Shown here: positions 45,905-56,118 of the stretch, piece after piece
How positions within the stretch are numbered: the first letter of the stretch is position 1
Layout: each line of letters begins with the position of its first letter
Assembly (NCBI RefSeq): GCF_001455965.1
Contig: NZ_LKKO01000001.1
Location: 372,001-436,000, forward strand
Source: Methylobacterium sp. GXS13
GTDB taxonomy: Bacteria > Pseudomonadota > Alphaproteobacteria > Rhizobiales > Beijerinckiaceae
Length of the DNA: 64,000 bases
Reading direction: 5' to 3'
The notes under the pieces: model-generated
Database searches by the model: none
Seen by the model: the letters and a program-made list of their open reading frames with translations, nothing else
What the model was told of the DNA's origin: nothing
Translations under genes and position numbers: made by a program

Positions 45905-46324
45905 ATGGCTCAGGAAAAGATTCGCCAGGATACCCGCGTCTCGATCCGCACCCCACGCGCCCGTGTCCGCGGCCTGGGCGTCGCCCATCACGGGGCCGGC
46001 CATTGGTGGCAGCAACGGGTGACCGCAGCCGCGAACACCGTCCTCATGCTGGCCTTCGTGGTGATCATCGCCAGCATGGCCGGCCGCGGCTACGTCGAAG
46101 CGACGCAGCTGATCGCCAAGCCCCTGGTCTCGATCATCCTGATCCTGGCGCTCCTGTCGGTGACCATCCACATGCGGATCGGCATGCAGGTGGTGATCGA
46201 AGATTACGTGCACGGCCAGGCGACGAAGATCGCCGCGGTGTTCGCCAACAATATCTACGCGGTCCTGGTGGCCGTGGCCTGCCTGTACGCAGTCCTGCGC
46301 ATCGGCTTCGGGCAACCGGCCTGA
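45905..46324 (+). CDS. sdhD: Succinate dehydrogenase membrane anchor subunit
   Basis: 139 residues with three helices and typical SdhD sequences [20 protein letters not shown] and [20 protein letters not shown]. It starts 10 bases after sdhC. Together with SdhC it forms the membrane part of complex II. Confidence 0.95.
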   Translation: MAQEKIRQDTRVSIRTPRARVRGLGVAHHGAGHWWQQRVTAAANTVLMLAFVVIIASMAGRGYVEATQLIAKPLVSIILILALLSVTIHMRIGMQVVIEDYVHGQATKIAAVFANNIYAVLVAVACLYAVLRIGFGQPA

Positions 46325-46356
46325 ACCCCGCCATCACGCAATTCGAGGAGCCGATC

Positions 46357-48174
46357 ATGGCCGCCAATGGCACCAACGGCAGCGGGCCTGCCTACACCAT
46401 CCACGACCACGCCTTCGACGTCGTGATTGTCGGCGCCGGCGGCGCGGGCTTGCGCGCGACCGTCGGCTGCTCGGAGGCCGGTCTGCGCACCGCCTGCATC
46501 ACCAAGGTGTTTCCGACCCGCTCGCATACCGTCGCGGCGCAGGGCGGCATCTCGGCCTCGCTCGGCAACATGGGTCCGGACGATTGGCGCTGGCACATGT
46601 ACGACACCGTGAAGGGGTCGGATTGGCTCGGCGACCAGGACGCCATCGAGTACCTCGTGCGCAACGCCCCCGCGGCGGTCTACGAGCTGGAGCATTGGGG
46701 CGTGCCCTTCTCCCGCACGGACGAGGGCAAGATCTACCAGCGCCCGTTCGGCGGCATGACAACCGATTACGGCAAGGGTACCGCCCAGCGGACCTGCGCA
46801 GCGGCTGACCGTACCGGCCACGCCATGCTGCACACCCTCTATGGGCAGGCGGTGAAGAATCAGACCGATTTCTTCATCGAGTACTTTGCCCTGGACCTGA
46901 TCATGGACGAGGATGGCCGCTGCCGGGGCGTCATCGCCCTCGACCAGGCCACCGGTGAGATCCACCGGTTCCGCGCCCAGCAGACGATCCTGGCCACCGG
47001 CGGCTACGGTCGCGCCTACTTCTCGGCGACCTCCGCGCATACCTGCACGGGTGACGGCAACGCCATGGTCCTGCGCGCCGGCCTCCCGCTCCAGGATATG
47101 GAGTTCGTGCAGTTCCACCCCACTGGCATCTACGGTGCCGGCTGCCTGATCACCGAGGGTTCGCGCGGCGAGGGCGGCTACCTGACCAATTCCGAGGGCG
47201 AGCGTTTCATGGAGCGCTATGCTCCCTCGGCCAAGGATCTTGCCTCGCGCGACGTCGTCTCGCGCTCCATGACGATGGAAATCCGTGATGGCCGCGGCGT
47301 CGGCAAGAACAAGGATCACATCTACCTACATCTCGACCACCTCGACCCCAAGATCCTTCACGAGCGCCTGCCGGGCATCTCGGAATCCGCCAAGATTTTC
47401 GCGGGCGTCGACGTGACCAAGGAGCCGATCCCGGTGATCCCGACCGTGCACTACAACATGGGCGGCATCCCCACGAACTATCACGGTGAGGTGCTGACCC
47501 TGCGGGATGGCAATCCCGACACGGTGGTGCCCGGCCTGATGGCGATCGGCGAGGCGGCCTGCGTCTCGGTCCACGGTGCCAACCGCCTCGGCTCCAACTC
47601 GCTGATCGACCTCGTGGTGTTCGGCCGCGCCGCCGGTAAGCGCTGCGCCGAGATCGTCGAACCGAACGGCCGGGCCCAGGAACTGCCCAAGGGCGCCACC
47701 GATAAGGCGCTGGAACGCCTCGATCGCTTCCGCCACGCGAACGGCTCGACGCCGACGGCGGAGCTGCGCTCGGAGATGCAGAAGACCATGCAGAACAACT
47801 GCGCGGTGTTCCGCACCGGCGAGGTGCTGGAGGAGGGCAAGGGCCTGATCCACAAGGTCTGGAACGCAGCCGCGGACGTGAAGATCACCGATCGGTCGAT
47901 GATCTGGAACACCGACCTCCTGGAAACCCTCGAATTCGACAACCTGATCGGGCAGGCGGTGGTGACGATGGAATCAGCTGCCAACCGCAAGGAATCCCGA
48001 GGTGCTCATGCCCGGGAGGATTTCCCCGACCGCAATGACAAGGAGTGGATGAAGCACACCCTGTCCTGGCTCGACGAGGGTCGCCACCAGGTCAACATCG
48101 ACTACCGGCCGGTGCATACCTACACGATGTCGAATGAGATCCAGTACATCGAGCCGAAAGCACGGGTGTACTGA
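46357..48174 (+). CDS. sdhA: Succinate dehydrogenase flavoprotein subunit
   Basis: 605 residues from ATG 46357, 32 bases after sdhD; the frame opens inside sdhD but has no SdhA sequence there. FAD-binding [20 protein letters not shown], covalent-FAD His in [15 protein letters not shown], active-site segments [40 protein letters not shown] and [20 protein letters not shown]. It oxidises succinate to fumarate in the TCA cycle. Confidence 0.98.
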   Translation: MAANGTNGSGPAYTIHDHAFDVVIVGAGGAGLRATVGCSEAGLRTACITKVFPTRSHTVAAQGGISASLGNMGPDDWRWHMYDTVKGSDWLGDQDAIEYLVRNAPAAVYELEHWGVPFSRTDEGKIYQRPFGGMTTDYGKGTAQRTCAAADRTGHAMLHTLYGQAVKNQTDFFIEYFALDLIMDEDGRCRGVIALDQATGEIHRFRAQQTILATGGYGRAYFSATSAHTCTGDGNAMVLRAGLPLQDMEFVQFHPTGIYGAGCLITEGSRGEGGYLTNSEGERFMERYAPSAKDLASRDVVSRSMTMEIRDGRGVGKNKDHIYLHLDHLDPKILHERLPGISESAKIFAGVDVTKEPIPVIPTVHYNMGGIPTNYHGEVLTLRDGNPDTVVPGLMAIGEAACVSVHGANRLGSNSLIDLVVFGRAAGKRCAEIVEPNGRAQELPKGATDKALERLDRFRHANGSTPTAELRSEMQKTMQNNCAVFRTGEVLEEGKGLIHKVWNAAADVKITDRSMIWNTDLLETLEFDNLIGQAVVTMESAANRKESRGAHAREDFPDRNDKEWMKHTLSWLDEGRHQVNIDYRPVHTYTMSNEIQYIEPKARVY

Positions 48175-48267
48175 ATTTAATATTGCCGATACGCGCGCCG
48201 GACCGCGTCGTGCGTATCCATTCAGACCGGTTTCCGGTTCTGACCGATATTGCCGGATATAAGCGCA

Positions 48268-49092
48268 ATGGCTCAGTTCAACCTTCCGAAGAACTCGCAG
48301 ATCACGCAGGGCCGCACCTGGGCGCCGCCGCCCGGCGCCAAGAACCTGCAGACCTTCAAGATCTACCGGTGGAACCCGGATGACGGGGCCAATCCGCGGA
48401 TCGACACGTACCAGGTCGACCGCGACGATTGCGGCCCGATGGTTCTCGACGCGTTATTGTGGATCAAGAACAAGGTTGACTCGACCCTGGTCTTCCGCCG
48501 CTCGTGCCGCGAGGGCATCTGCGGCTCCTGCGCGATGAACATCGAGGGCCAGAACGCGCTGGCCTGCACGATGGGCATCGACGAGTGCAAGAGCCCGGAC
48601 AACGCCCTGCCGATGATGTCCCGAAAGGACAAGGACGGCGCTGTCCGAATCTATCCGCTGCCGCACATGCCGGTGCTGAAGGACCTCGTCCCGGATCTCA
48701 CCAACTTCTACGCTCAGCATGCGGCGATCGAGCCCTGGCTCCAGACCGAAACGCCCGCTCCCGAGAAGGAGTGGCGTCAGACGCCGGAGGACCGGTCGAA
48801 GCTCGACGGCCTGTACGAGTGCATCCTGTGCGCCTGCTGCAGCACGTCGTGCCCGAGCTACTGGTGGAATGGCGACAAGTTCCTCGGCCCGGCCGCCCTG
48901 CTGCAGGCCTACCGCTGGCTGATCGATTCGCGGGATGAGAACACCGGCGACCGGCTCGATGCCTTACACGACCCGTTCCGGCTTTACCGCTGCCACACGA
49001 TCATGAACTGCGCCAACACTTGCCCGAAGAGTCTGAACCCAGCGAAGGCGATCGCTGAGATCAAGAAAATGATGGTCGAGCGGGTGGTCTGA
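48268..49092 (+). CDS. sdhB: Succinate dehydrogenase iron-sulfur subunit
   Basis: 274 residues from ATG 48268. Plant-type [2Fe-2S] ligands Cys80, Cys85, Cys88 and Cys100 in [17 protein letters not shown] and NALACT; [4Fe-4S] and [3Fe-4S] clusters from [17 protein letters not shown] and [20 protein letters not shown]. It conducts electrons from SdhA to ubiquinone. About 90 bases separate it from sdhA; the intact operon order is CDAB. Confidence 0.98.
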   Translation: MAQFNLPKNSQITQGRTWAPPPGAKNLQTFKIYRWNPDDGANPRIDTYQVDRDDCGPMVLDALLWIKNKVDSTLVFRRSCREGICGSCAMNIEGQNALACTMGIDECKSPDNALPMMSRKDKDGAVRIYPLPHMPVLKDLVPDLTNFYAQHAAIEPWLQTETPAPEKEWRQTPEDRSKLDGLYECILCACCSTSCPSYWWNGDKFLGPAALLQAYRWLIDSRDENTGDRLDALHDPFRLYRCHTIMNCANTCPKSLNPAKAIAEIKKMMVERVV

Positions 49093-49138
49093 GAGACGAA
49101 CCTGCGGCTCGCTGGCCACACCGGGACGAAAAGGCCGT

Positions 49139-49167
49139 CCGTCCGCAGCGGAGTCCGCTGCGGACGG
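49139..49167. terminator. Perfect 14-bp hairpin downstream of sdhB
   Basis: CCGTCCGCAGCGGA at 49139-49152 and TCCGCTGCGGACGG at 49154-49167 are exact reverse complements with one base between. It begins 47 bases after the sdhB stop. No T-run follows, so it may be a 3'-end stabiliser or a rho-linked terminator. Confidence 0.5.
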
Positions 49168-49258
49168 GACCGTCGCCTTGCGGTCAGCGCATTTGACACC
49201 GAGTCAGGGTCCAAGGCGCCGCGTGCGCCAGCCCCCAAGCCTGATCCGAAGTGGTCCG

Positions 49259-49840
49259 ATGCTGCGCCCAAGCCTGCCGACCTTCGCCGCCCTTTGTCTG
49301 AGCGCCACGCTCGGCGCCTGCGCCTCGACCCGTCTCGAAAGTCCGAGGACCCGGGCACCCGCGCAAGCCTCGCTCGACGCAGTCCAGGCAGTCCCGTCAG
49401 GAACCGTAACCGCGGCGCCGCTTGCGCCCCCGCCCGGTGCGACCGCCAGCCCCGACGCGCCGCCCGCGCCTGGCGCCCAGGCCAATGCAGCGTCCAACAG
49501 CCCCACGGTCATCGCCGAGCCGGTTGCGCCGCCAGCGCCGCCGCCGCCGGTGGTCACCAGCGGTCGTGCCTCGGTGGTCGGTAGCTGGGATGCCAAGGAC
49601 GCAACCGGCGCGAGCTGCAAGGTCACCCTGTCGAGTGCGCCAGCCCTCGATCTCTACAAGGCCTCGGCTTCCGGCTGCCCCAACAAGGACCTCGCGCGGG
49701 TCTCGGCCTGGGATTTCCGCGACGGTGAGGTGTATCTTTACCAGCCCGGCGGCACCGTGGCGGCACGATTGCGCCAAGGTAGCGGCTCCCTCGATGGCGC
49801 GCTCACCAAGTCGGGCGCCACTCTGGCTCTCGCGCGTTGA
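49259..49840 (+). CDS. AprI/Inh-family protease-inhibitor-like lipoprotein
   Basis: 193 residues from ATG 49259 (the frame opens at 49178). Lipoprotein signal with lipobox-like ATLGAC at the cleavage point. After an Ala/Pro-rich linker (about 25-110) comes a small beta-barrel region, VVGSWDAKDATGASCKVTLS to AWDFRDGEVYLYQPGGTVAA, which resembles the Inh inhibitor of secreted metalloproteases. A cysteine pair may form a disulfide. No protease gene is in the window, so the function is inferred from family. Confidence 0.75.
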   Translation: MLRPSLPTFAALCLSATLGACASTRLESPRTRAPAQASLDAVQAVPSGTVTAAPLAPPPGATASPDAPPAPGAQANAASNSPTVIAEPVAPPAPPPPVVTSGRASVVGSWDAKDATGASCKVTLSSAPALDLYKASASGCPNKDLARVSAWDFRDGEVYLYQPGGTVAARLRQGSGSLDGALTKSGATLALAR

Positions 49841-49850
49841 CAGCATAGCG

Positions 49851-49872
49851 CCCGGCTGTGCAACCAGCCGGG
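49851..49872. terminator. Hairpin after the lipoprotein gene
   Basis: CCCGGCTG (49851-49858) and CAGCCGGG (49865-49872) form an 8-bp stem with a 6-base loop, 10 bases after the lipoprotein stop. No T-run follows. Confidence 0.4.
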
Positions 49873-49923
49873 TTGCCCGTTCCGGGACGTATCGCGCACC
49901 CTAAATAAGGAAAATTTTCTGAA

Positions 49924-51876
49924 ATGTCGGCGCCGCGACGACCGCGCGCGCTTGGCGGGTGGGGCGCCTCGCTTACATCAGGGTTTCCCGAAGTGGTGCG
50001 CCCAGAAAACATGTTTTTGAATTGGCTTGAGCGCCGGGTCGATCCGTTCGCGCCCTTCGACGAGACGCGCACCCCGCCGCGAACGGTTCTGGGCTTCGCT
50101 GGGTTCTATTTACAACCGATCCGCATCGCGCTTGTGGCGCTGTTCGTCATCGCTGTGGTGGCCGGGACGGTCGAGGCCTCGCTCTACTTGGTCATGCGCT
50201 GGTTCATCGACTTGCTGGCCACGGCTGATCGGGCAACCGTGTTGTCCGATCACGCAGTTGGCCTCGGCCTCGTGTTCCTGCTGATCGCGTTCGTGCGACC
50301 GGTCTCCATCTGGCTGCACGAAGTTCTGTCCAACCAGCTCATCGTGCCGCAATCGACCAGCCAGATCCGCTGGCGAGCGCATCTCTATACCCTTGGGCAT
50401 TCCCTCTCGTATTTTCAGGGCGACTTCTCCGGCCGCCTAGCCAATCGCGTCGTGCAAGTCGGCCCGGCAGTGCGAGAGTTGGCCGTCGTATTCATCGATA
50501 CGCTGCTCTACGTCGCGATCTATGCGGTGACGGCGGTCGGCCTGTTCGGCTCGATCTCACCCTGGCTCGCCCTACCGGTGCTGGTCTGGATCGGCGCCTA
50601 TGCTGCTCTGACGACGTGGTTCGTTCCCAGGGCTCGGGCCCGGTCGCACAAGACTGCCGACACCCGCTCGGTGCTGATCGGCCGCATCGTCGACAGCTAC
50701 ACGAACATCCTGACCGTGAAACTCTTCGCCCGCGACCGCGAAGAGCGAGCAACGGTCCGCGATGCGGTGGAGGTCCATACTGACGCCTACCTGTACCAGT
50801 TCCGGCTGGTGACGCTGACGACGAGCCTTCTGGGAATCCTCAACAGCACGCTGCTGATCGCCACCGGCGCCGCTTGTGTGATTCTCTGGCGTGACGGTGG
50901 CATGACCACCGGCGAAGCCTCGGCAGGCCTCGCACTGATCCTGCGGCTCATCGCCATGTCCGGTTGGGTGATGCAGACCGTCCGGGGCGTGTTCGAGAAT
51001 GTCGGCGTGATCCAGGAGAGCATGCAGACCATGGCGCGGCCGCATGCGCTCGTGGATGCCTCTGGGGCCCGCGACCTGATCGTGGCTGGCGGTGAGGTCC
51101 GGTTCGAGACCGTGGGATTCCATTACGGCCGCGGCGACGCCACCGTGATCGAGAATTTCAGCCTGACGATCCGCCCCGGCGAGAAGGTGGGACTGGTGGG
51201 CGTCAGCGGAGCGGGCAAGTCCACCCTCGCAAGCCTGCTACTGCGTCTTTACGAGGTCGAAAGCGGGCGCATTTTAGTCGACGGCCAGGACATCGCGACG
51301 GTGACGCAGCAATCCCTGCGTGAGGCCATCGCCATGGTGAGCCAGGACACCTCGCTGCTGCATCGTTCGATTCGCGAGAACATCGGCTACGGCCGTCCGG
51401 ACGCCACGCAGGAGCAGATCGAGCACGCCGCTCGGCTTGCCCATGCCGACCGGTTCATCGCCGACCTCGTCGACCACAAGGGGCGCCGGGGCTACGACGC
51501 GCAGGTGGGGGAGCGCGGCGTGAAGCTCTCCGGTGGGCAGCGCCAGCGCATCGCCATCGCCCGGGTGATGCTCAAGGATGCGCCGATCCTGATCCTCGAC
51601 GAGGCAACGTCAGCCTTGGACAGCGAAGTCGAGGCGGCAATCCAGGACTCCCTCGATACGCTGATGGCCGGCAAGACCGTGGTGGCGATCGCCCATCGCC
51701 TGTCCACGATCGCGGCTCTGGACCGCCTCGTGGTCATCGATCGCGGCCGCATCGTCGAGGAAGGGACCCATACCCAACTGGTGGCTCTCGGCGGCGTCTA
51801 TGCGGGCCTGTGGGCCCGGCAATCCGGCGGATTCCTGGACGGCGGCACGACCCGGCTCGACAGCGCCGTGGCGTAG
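49924..51876 (+). CDS. ABC exporter, fused permease and ATPase
   Basis: 650 residues. Six-helix ABC transmembrane domain (about residues 55-350) followed by an ATPase domain: Walker A GVSGAGKSTLASLLLRL, Q-loop VSQDTSLLH, signature VKLSGGQRQRIAIARVML, Walker B ILILDEATSALDSE and H-loop AIAHRLST. MsbA-like half-transporter that would act as a dimer. An AAGGA lies 12 bases upstream of ATG 49924; ATG 50011 is an alternative. Substrate unknown; it precedes petA by about 200 bases. Confidence 0.9.
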   Translation: MSAPRRPRALGGWGASLTSGFPEVVRPENMFLNWLERRVDPFAPFDETRTPPRTVLGFAGFYLQPIRIALVALFVIAVVAGTVEASLYLVMRWFIDLLATADRATVLSDHAVGLGLVFLLIAFVRPVSIWLHEVLSNQLIVPQSTSQIRWRAHLYTLGHSLSYFQGDFSGRLANRVVQVGPAVRELAVVFIDTLLYVAIYAVTAVGLFGSISPWLALPVLVWIGAYAALTTWFVPRARARSHKTADTRSVLIGRIVDSYTNILTVKLFARDREERATVRDAVEVHTDAYLYQFRLVTLTTSLLGILNSTLLIATGAACVILWRDGGMTTGEASAGLALILRLIAMSGWVMQTVRGVFENVGVIQESMQTMARPHALVDASGARDLIVAGGEVRFETVGFHYGRGDATVIENFSLTIRPGEKVGLVGVSGAGKSTLASLLLRLYEVESGRILVDGQDIATVTQQSLREAIAMVSQDTSLLHRSIRENIGYGRPDATQEQIEHAARLAHADRFIADLVDHKGRRGYDAQVGERGVKLSGGQRQRIAIARVMLKDAPILILDEATSALDSEVEAAIQDSLDTLMAGKTVVAIAHRLSTIAALDRLVVIDRGRIVEEGTHTQLVALGGVYAGLWARQSGGFLDGGTTRLDSAVA

Positions 51877-52079
51877 CCGCGCAGCCGCAGCGGCATTCGG
51901 CAACATATGACAACGATCGTGACCTAACGCGGTCGCGCGGCCCCGATTAGCAACTTGACTTGGGGGTGGCAGACGGTCTCATTGCTCAGATTAGAACGAT
52001 AATGCTTTGATCGCGGCCCGGCCGGGACATCAGGGCAGGGCACCTGCGGCCCTCACGCCAACGCACGGAGTTCCGAATC

Positions 52080-52658
52080 TTGGCGACCACCTCCGCCACC
52101 ACCCCCGGCACCCGGGATGGCAGCTCTCCGGATGGGAGCCGCCGTGACTTCCTGTTCCTCGCGACCGGCGCCGCTCTTGCGGTCGGCGCGGGGTCCGTGG
52201 TCTGGCCGCTGATCTCGTCCATGGCGCCCGACGCCGAAACGATCGCGGCCGGCGCGCCCATCGACGTCGACCTGACCCCGATCCAGGACGGCCAGATCGT
52301 CAATGTGTTCTGGCGCGGCAAGCTAATCTTCGTTCGCAAACTGACGGCGAAGGAGGTGACCGACATGCAGGCGGTCCCGCTCTCGGCGATGATCGATCCG
52401 GCGGCCTTCCCGACCCGGGTCAAGAACGGCCATGACCAGTGGCTCGTCGTCTACGGCAACTGCACGCATCTCGGCTGCGTGCCGATCGGCCACCAGGGCA
52501 ACTTCGAGGGCTGGGCCTGTCCCTGTCATGGCTCGCAGTTCGACGCGGTCGGGCGCGTTCGCCATGGGCCGGCCCCCATCAACCTGCCAATCCCACCCTA
52601 CGCCTTCGAGACGGAGACCAAGATCCGGATCGGCGAGGGCGGCAAAGAAGCGGCGTAA
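52080..52658 (+). CDS. petA: Ubiquinol-cytochrome c reductase Rieske iron-sulfur subunit
   Basis: 192 residues with a TTG start at 52080. A Tat-type N-terminus ([20 protein letters not shown]) doubles as membrane anchor. The Rieske [2Fe-2S] ligands are in [13 protein letters not shown] and [12 protein letters not shown]. First gene of petABC; transfers electrons from ubiquinol to cytochrome c1. Confidence 0.97.
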   Translation: MATTSATTPGTRDGSSPDGSRRDFLFLATGAALAVGAGSVVWPLISSMAPDAETIAAGAPIDVDLTPIQDGQIVNVFWRGKLIFVRKLTAKEVTDMQAVPLSAMIDPAAFPTRVKNGHDQWLVVYGNCTHLGCVPIGHQGNFEGWACPCHGSQFDAVGRVRHGPAPINLPIPPYAFETETKIRIGEGGKEAA

Positions 52659-52671
52659 GAGGGACGCGGAC

Positions 52672-53958
52672 ATGAGCGGAACTGCCAGCACCTACGTCCC
52701 GAAAAGCCGCGTCGCCAAGTGGTTCGAGGCCCGGCTGCCGATCGCCGGCCTCGTGCACTCGTCCTTCATCGCCTACCCGGTCCCCCGGAACCTCAACTAT
52801 TTCTGGACTTTCGGGGCGATCCTGGCGGCCTTTCTGGGGATCCAGATCATCACCGGCGTCTGGCTCGCGATGCATTACGAGCCGTCGGCGACGGGCGCGT
52901 TCAATTCCGTCGAAAAGATCATGCGCGACGTGAATTACGGCTGGCTGCTGCGCTACGCGCACGCCAACGGCGCGTCGATGTTCTTCGTGGCGGTCTACGT
53001 CCACATGTTCCGGGCGCTGTATTACGGATCCTACAAGGCCCCGCGCGAGGTGCTCTATATTCTCGGCGTCATCATCTACTTGCTGATGATGGCCACCGCG
53101 TTCCTCGGCTACACGCTGCCCTGGGGCCAGATGAGCTTCTGGGGCGCCACCGTCATCACCAATATCCTGGCGGCGATCCCGGTGGTCGGCGACACCATCC
53201 AGACGCTGCTCTGGGGCGGCTACTCGGTCGGTAATCCGACCGTGAACCGGTTCTTCTCGCTGCACTACCTATTGCCCTGGATGATCGCCGGCGTCGTCGT
53301 GCTGCACGTCTGGGCGCTGCACGTCACCGGCCAGAACAACCCGGCCGGCATCCCGATCAAGTCGGGCAAGGACGCGGTGCCGTTCACCCCCTACGCCACC
53401 GTGAAGGACGTGTTCGCAACCTGCGTGTTCATGATCCTGTTCTCGTGGTTCCTGTTCTTCCAGCCGAACTACCTGGGCCATGCCGACAACTACATCGCGG
53501 CCAACCCGGCGGTGACCCCCGCGCATATCGTACCGGAATGGTACTTCCTGCCGTTCTACGCGATCCTGCGGGCGGTCCCGAGCAAGCTCGGCGGCGTGAT
53601 CCTGATGTTCTCCGCGGTGATCATCCTGGCCTTCGCGCCGTGGCTCGATTGGTCCCGGGTGCGCTCCTGCAACTACCGGCCGATCTACCGTCAGTTCTTC
53701 TGGGTGTTCATCGGCGCGACCTTCCTCCTGGGCTGGCTCGGATCCCAGCCTCCGGAGGGCGGCTACGTGCTCGCCTCCCAGATCTGCACGGCCTACTACT
53801 TCGCCCACTTCCTGATCGTCATGCCGCTCTGCGGCCTCTTCGAGACACCGAAGGCGCTGCCGGCCTCGATCCTGGAAAGCGTCACCGGGCCGGGCAAACA
53901 GGTGAGCGGATCCGGCATGCCGGCGGGTGCCGCCGCCGCTCCGATCACCAAGGGCTGA
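52672..53958 (+). CDS. petB: Cytochrome b of the bc1 complex
   Basis: 428 residues from ATG 52672, 13 bases after petA. Eight membrane helices; heme-binding region [20 protein letters not shown] and [20 protein letters not shown]; the quinol-site [20 protein letters not shown]. Holds the two b hemes and both quinone sites. Confidence 0.98.
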   Translation: MSGTASTYVPKSRVAKWFEARLPIAGLVHSSFIAYPVPRNLNYFWTFGAILAAFLGIQIITGVWLAMHYEPSATGAFNSVEKIMRDVNYGWLLRYAHANGASMFFVAVYVHMFRALYYGSYKAPREVLYILGVIIYLLMMATAFLGYTLPWGQMSFWGATVITNILAAIPVVGDTIQTLLWGGYSVGNPTVNRFFSLHYLLPWMIAGVVVLHVWALHVTGQNNPAGIPIKSGKDAVPFTPYATVKDVFATCVFMILFSWFLFFQPNYLGHADNYIAANPAVTPAHIVPEWYFLPFYAILRAVPSKLGGVILMFSAVIILAFAPWLDWSRVRSCNYRPIYRQFFWVFIGATFLLGWLGSQPPEGGYVLASQICTAYYFAHFLIVMPLCGLFETPKALPASILESVTGPGKQVSGSGMPAGAAAAPITKG

Positions 53959-53968
53959 CGGCAGGACC

Positions 53969-54880
53969 ATGATGATGCGTCACGTCCTCTCGACCACCGC
54001 CGCCTTCGCTATCGCGGCTCTGCTCACCGGGGTGGCGCCGGCCTCCGCCCAGGAGGGGCATGGCGGCCCGATCCCGGGGCGGATCAACTGGAGCTTCGCA
54101 GGCACCTTCGGCCGCTTCGACACCGCGCAACTGCAGCGCGGATTCCAAGTCTACAAGGAGGTCTGCTCCGCCTGTCATTCGATGAAGCTGGTCGCCTTCC
54201 GCAACCTCGCGCAGGATGGCGGCCCGGATTTCTCCGCTGCGCAGGTCAAGGCTCTGGCCGCGACCTATCAGGTCAAGGACGGCCCGAACGATTCTGGCGA
54301 GATGTTCGACCGGCCCGGACGGCCAGCTGACACGTTCCCGCCGCCCTTCCCGAACGATCAGGCCGCGGCGGCCGCCAATGGTGGTAAGGCGCCGCCCGAC
54401 TTTTCGGTGATCGCCAAGGCGCGGACTTTTTCGCGCGGTTCGTTGTACTTCCTGACCGACTGGCTGCCGTTCGTCGGCTACTCGGAGCAGGGTCCCGACT
54501 ACATCCACGCTCTGCTTAACGGCTACGAAGAGGCACCGAAGGACTTTTCGGTGCCCGACGGCGGCCACTACAACAAATACTATCCCGGGCACATCATCGC
54601 GATGCCGCCCCCGATCACCGATGGGCAAGTGACCTACCCCAAGGGTGAGGACGGCCAGCTTGTGGTGCCGGAAACGGTGGACCAGTACGGCAAGGACGTC
54701 GCGGCCTTCCTGATGTGGGCGGCCGAGCCGCACATGATGGACCGCAAGGCCCTGGGCTTCCGTGTAATCCTGTTCCTGATCATCCTGTCGGGTTTGCTCT
54801 ACTACGTGAAGAAGAAGGTCTGGGCCGATGTCGGCGGCGAGGTCCATGGCCTCCGGCCAGAGCTGCACAAGACGTTCTGA
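53969..54880 (+). CDS. petC: Cytochrome c1
   Basis: 303 residues starting at a run of three ATG codons, after AGGA. Signal peptide ending APASAQ, heme c motif CSACH in YKEVCSACHSMKLVAFRNLA, and a C-terminal anchor VILFLIILSGLLYYVKKKVW. The N-terminal GRINWSFAGTFGRFDTAQLQ is typical. Completes petABC; a strong terminator follows. Confidence 0.97.
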   Translation: MMMRHVLSTTAAFAIAALLTGVAPASAQEGHGGPIPGRINWSFAGTFGRFDTAQLQRGFQVYKEVCSACHSMKLVAFRNLAQDGGPDFSAAQVKALAATYQVKDGPNDSGEMFDRPGRPADTFPPPFPNDQAAAAANGGKAPPDFSVIAKARTFSRGSLYFLTDWLPFVGYSEQGPDYIHALLNGYEEAPKDFSVPDGGHYNKYYPGHIIAMPPPITDGQVTYPKGEDGQLVVPETVDQYGKDVAAFLMWAAEPHMMDRKALGFRVILFLIILSGLLYYVKKKVWADVGGEVHGLRPELHKTF

Positions 54881-54906
54881 GCCAACTTTGCATCGGTTGC
54901 GCCGGG

Positions 54907-54935
54907 TGGGCCTCCTTCGGGGGCCCATCTTTTTT
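54907..54935 (+). terminator. Rho-independent terminator of petABC
   Basis: A 9-bp stem (TGGGCCTCC with GGGGGCCCA, one G-U pair), TTC loop and then TCTTTTTT at 54928-54935. It begins 27 bases after the cytochrome c1 stop; the best intrinsic terminator in the window. Confidence 0.85.
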
Positions 54936-55005
54936 GGGCTGGGTCCCCGTGCTACCGCTCCGCGAACGCGGCCGCCGGCCTCCCGGCTACACCGATCTCA
55001 TTCGA

Positions 55006-55122
55006 GCACCTCTTCTTGAGGTGCCTGCTGTCGCAGGCGTCGAATGGAGATTCAAGGATCGCCGCGGGTTCCGGATGTCTCCTTTCGAGGCCTCCGCTTC
55101 GCTCCGGCACCTCAGGATGAGG
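55006..55122. repeat. Palindromic intergenic element upstream of mtnP
   Basis: Contains GCACCTC/GAGGTGC (55006-55024, 5-base loop) and CCTCAGGATGAGG (55110-55122). The second palindrome and the flanking CTTTCGAGGCCTCCGCTTCG look like dispersed intergenic repeats known from Hyphomicrobiales genomes. Only one copy is visible in this window. Confidence 0.45.
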
Positions 55123-55157
55123 TGGTGGATCGAATGTAGCTCACGAAGGGAAGCGGC

Positions 55158-56033
55158 ATGACGGCAGCGGTGCTCGGGGTGATGGGCGGATCGGGTGTCT
55201 ACGATCTGCCCGGGCTCGAGGACGTACGTGAGGAGCGCGTCGCCTCACCCTGGGGTGAGCCCTCGGATGCGCTTCGCATCGGGCGGATCGGCGAGATCAA
55301 AGTCGTGTTCCTCGCCCGGCACGGGCGCGGCCATCGGCTGTCGCCGTCCGGTATTAACTACCGCGCCAATATCGACGCGCTGAAGCGGGCCGGCGTCACC
55401 GACCTCGTTGCGCTCTCCGCCTGTGGATCGTTCCGCGAGGAACTGCCCCCCGGCCTGTTCGTGTTGGTCGACCAGTTCGTCGACCGCACCCACGGGCGGG
55501 CCTCCTCGTTCTTCGGCGACGGCTGCGTTGCCCACGTCTCGCTCGCCCACCCGGTCGGCCCGGGGCTGCAGGCGCGGATCGCCAACGCCGCCCAGGCGGA
55601 GGGCATCGCAGTCCATCGCGGCGGCACCTATGTCTGCATGGACGGCCCGCAATTCTCCTCGCTCGCCGAGTCCCGGGCCTACAAGGCGCAGGGCTTCGAC
55701 GTGATCGGCATGACCAACATGCCTGAGGCCAAGCTCGCCCGCGAGGCGGAGATCACCTACGCGACCATCGCCATGGTGACCGACTACGATTGCTGGCACC
55801 CCGGCCACGATGCCGTGGACGTCGCGGCGGTGATCGCGGTGGCCCGGACCAATGCCGACACGGCGGCCCGGCTGGTGGCGCGGCTCGCCCGCGACTTCTC
55901 GGCCGAGCGCGAGGCCTGCCCGGCGGGCTCGCACCGGGCGCTCGACGGTGCGATCATGACCGCGCCGACCGCCCGCGATCCGCAGTTGCTCGCCAAGCTC
56001 GATGCGGTGGCCGGCCGCGTGCTTCAGGGATAG
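55158..56033 (+). CDS. mtnP: S-methyl-5'-thioadenosine phosphorylase
   Basis: 291 residues, GAAGGGAAG just upstream of ATG 55158. PNP/UDP-phosphorylase family: LGVMGGSGVYDLPGLEDVRE, FLARHGRGHRLSPSGINYRA, YVCMDGPQFSSLAESRAY, DVIGMTNMPEAKLAREAEIT and MVTDYDCWH. It splits methylthioadenosine (from polyamine or homoserine lactone synthesis) into adenine and methylthioribose 1-phosphate. The SGIN and NMPEAKLARE phrases separate it from other nucleoside phosphorylases. Confidence 0.96.
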   Translation: MTAAVLGVMGGSGVYDLPGLEDVREERVASPWGEPSDALRIGRIGEIKVVFLARHGRGHRLSPSGINYRANIDALKRAGVTDLVALSACGSFREELPPGLFVLVDQFVDRTHGRASSFFGDGCVAHVSLAHPVGPGLQARIANAAQAEGIAVHRGGTYVCMDGPQFSSLAESRAYKAQGFDVIGMTNMPEAKLAREAEITYATIAMVTDYDCWHPGHDAVDVAAVIAVARTNADTAARLVARLARDFSAEREACPAGSHRALDGAIMTAPTARDPQLLAKLDAVAGRVLQG

Positions 56034-56118
56034 GTCGGCTTCACCCTTTCCATTCCCGAGAAACTCACACTAGAAAGCGCTCGCGGCTCCGGCCGCCCCC
56101 GACGCGAAGTCCGAAAAA

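Noticed and set aside
51955..52005. Promoter upstream of petA with TTGACT
   Set aside because: A TTGACT lies at 51955, but no convincing -10 element follows at 16-18 bases.
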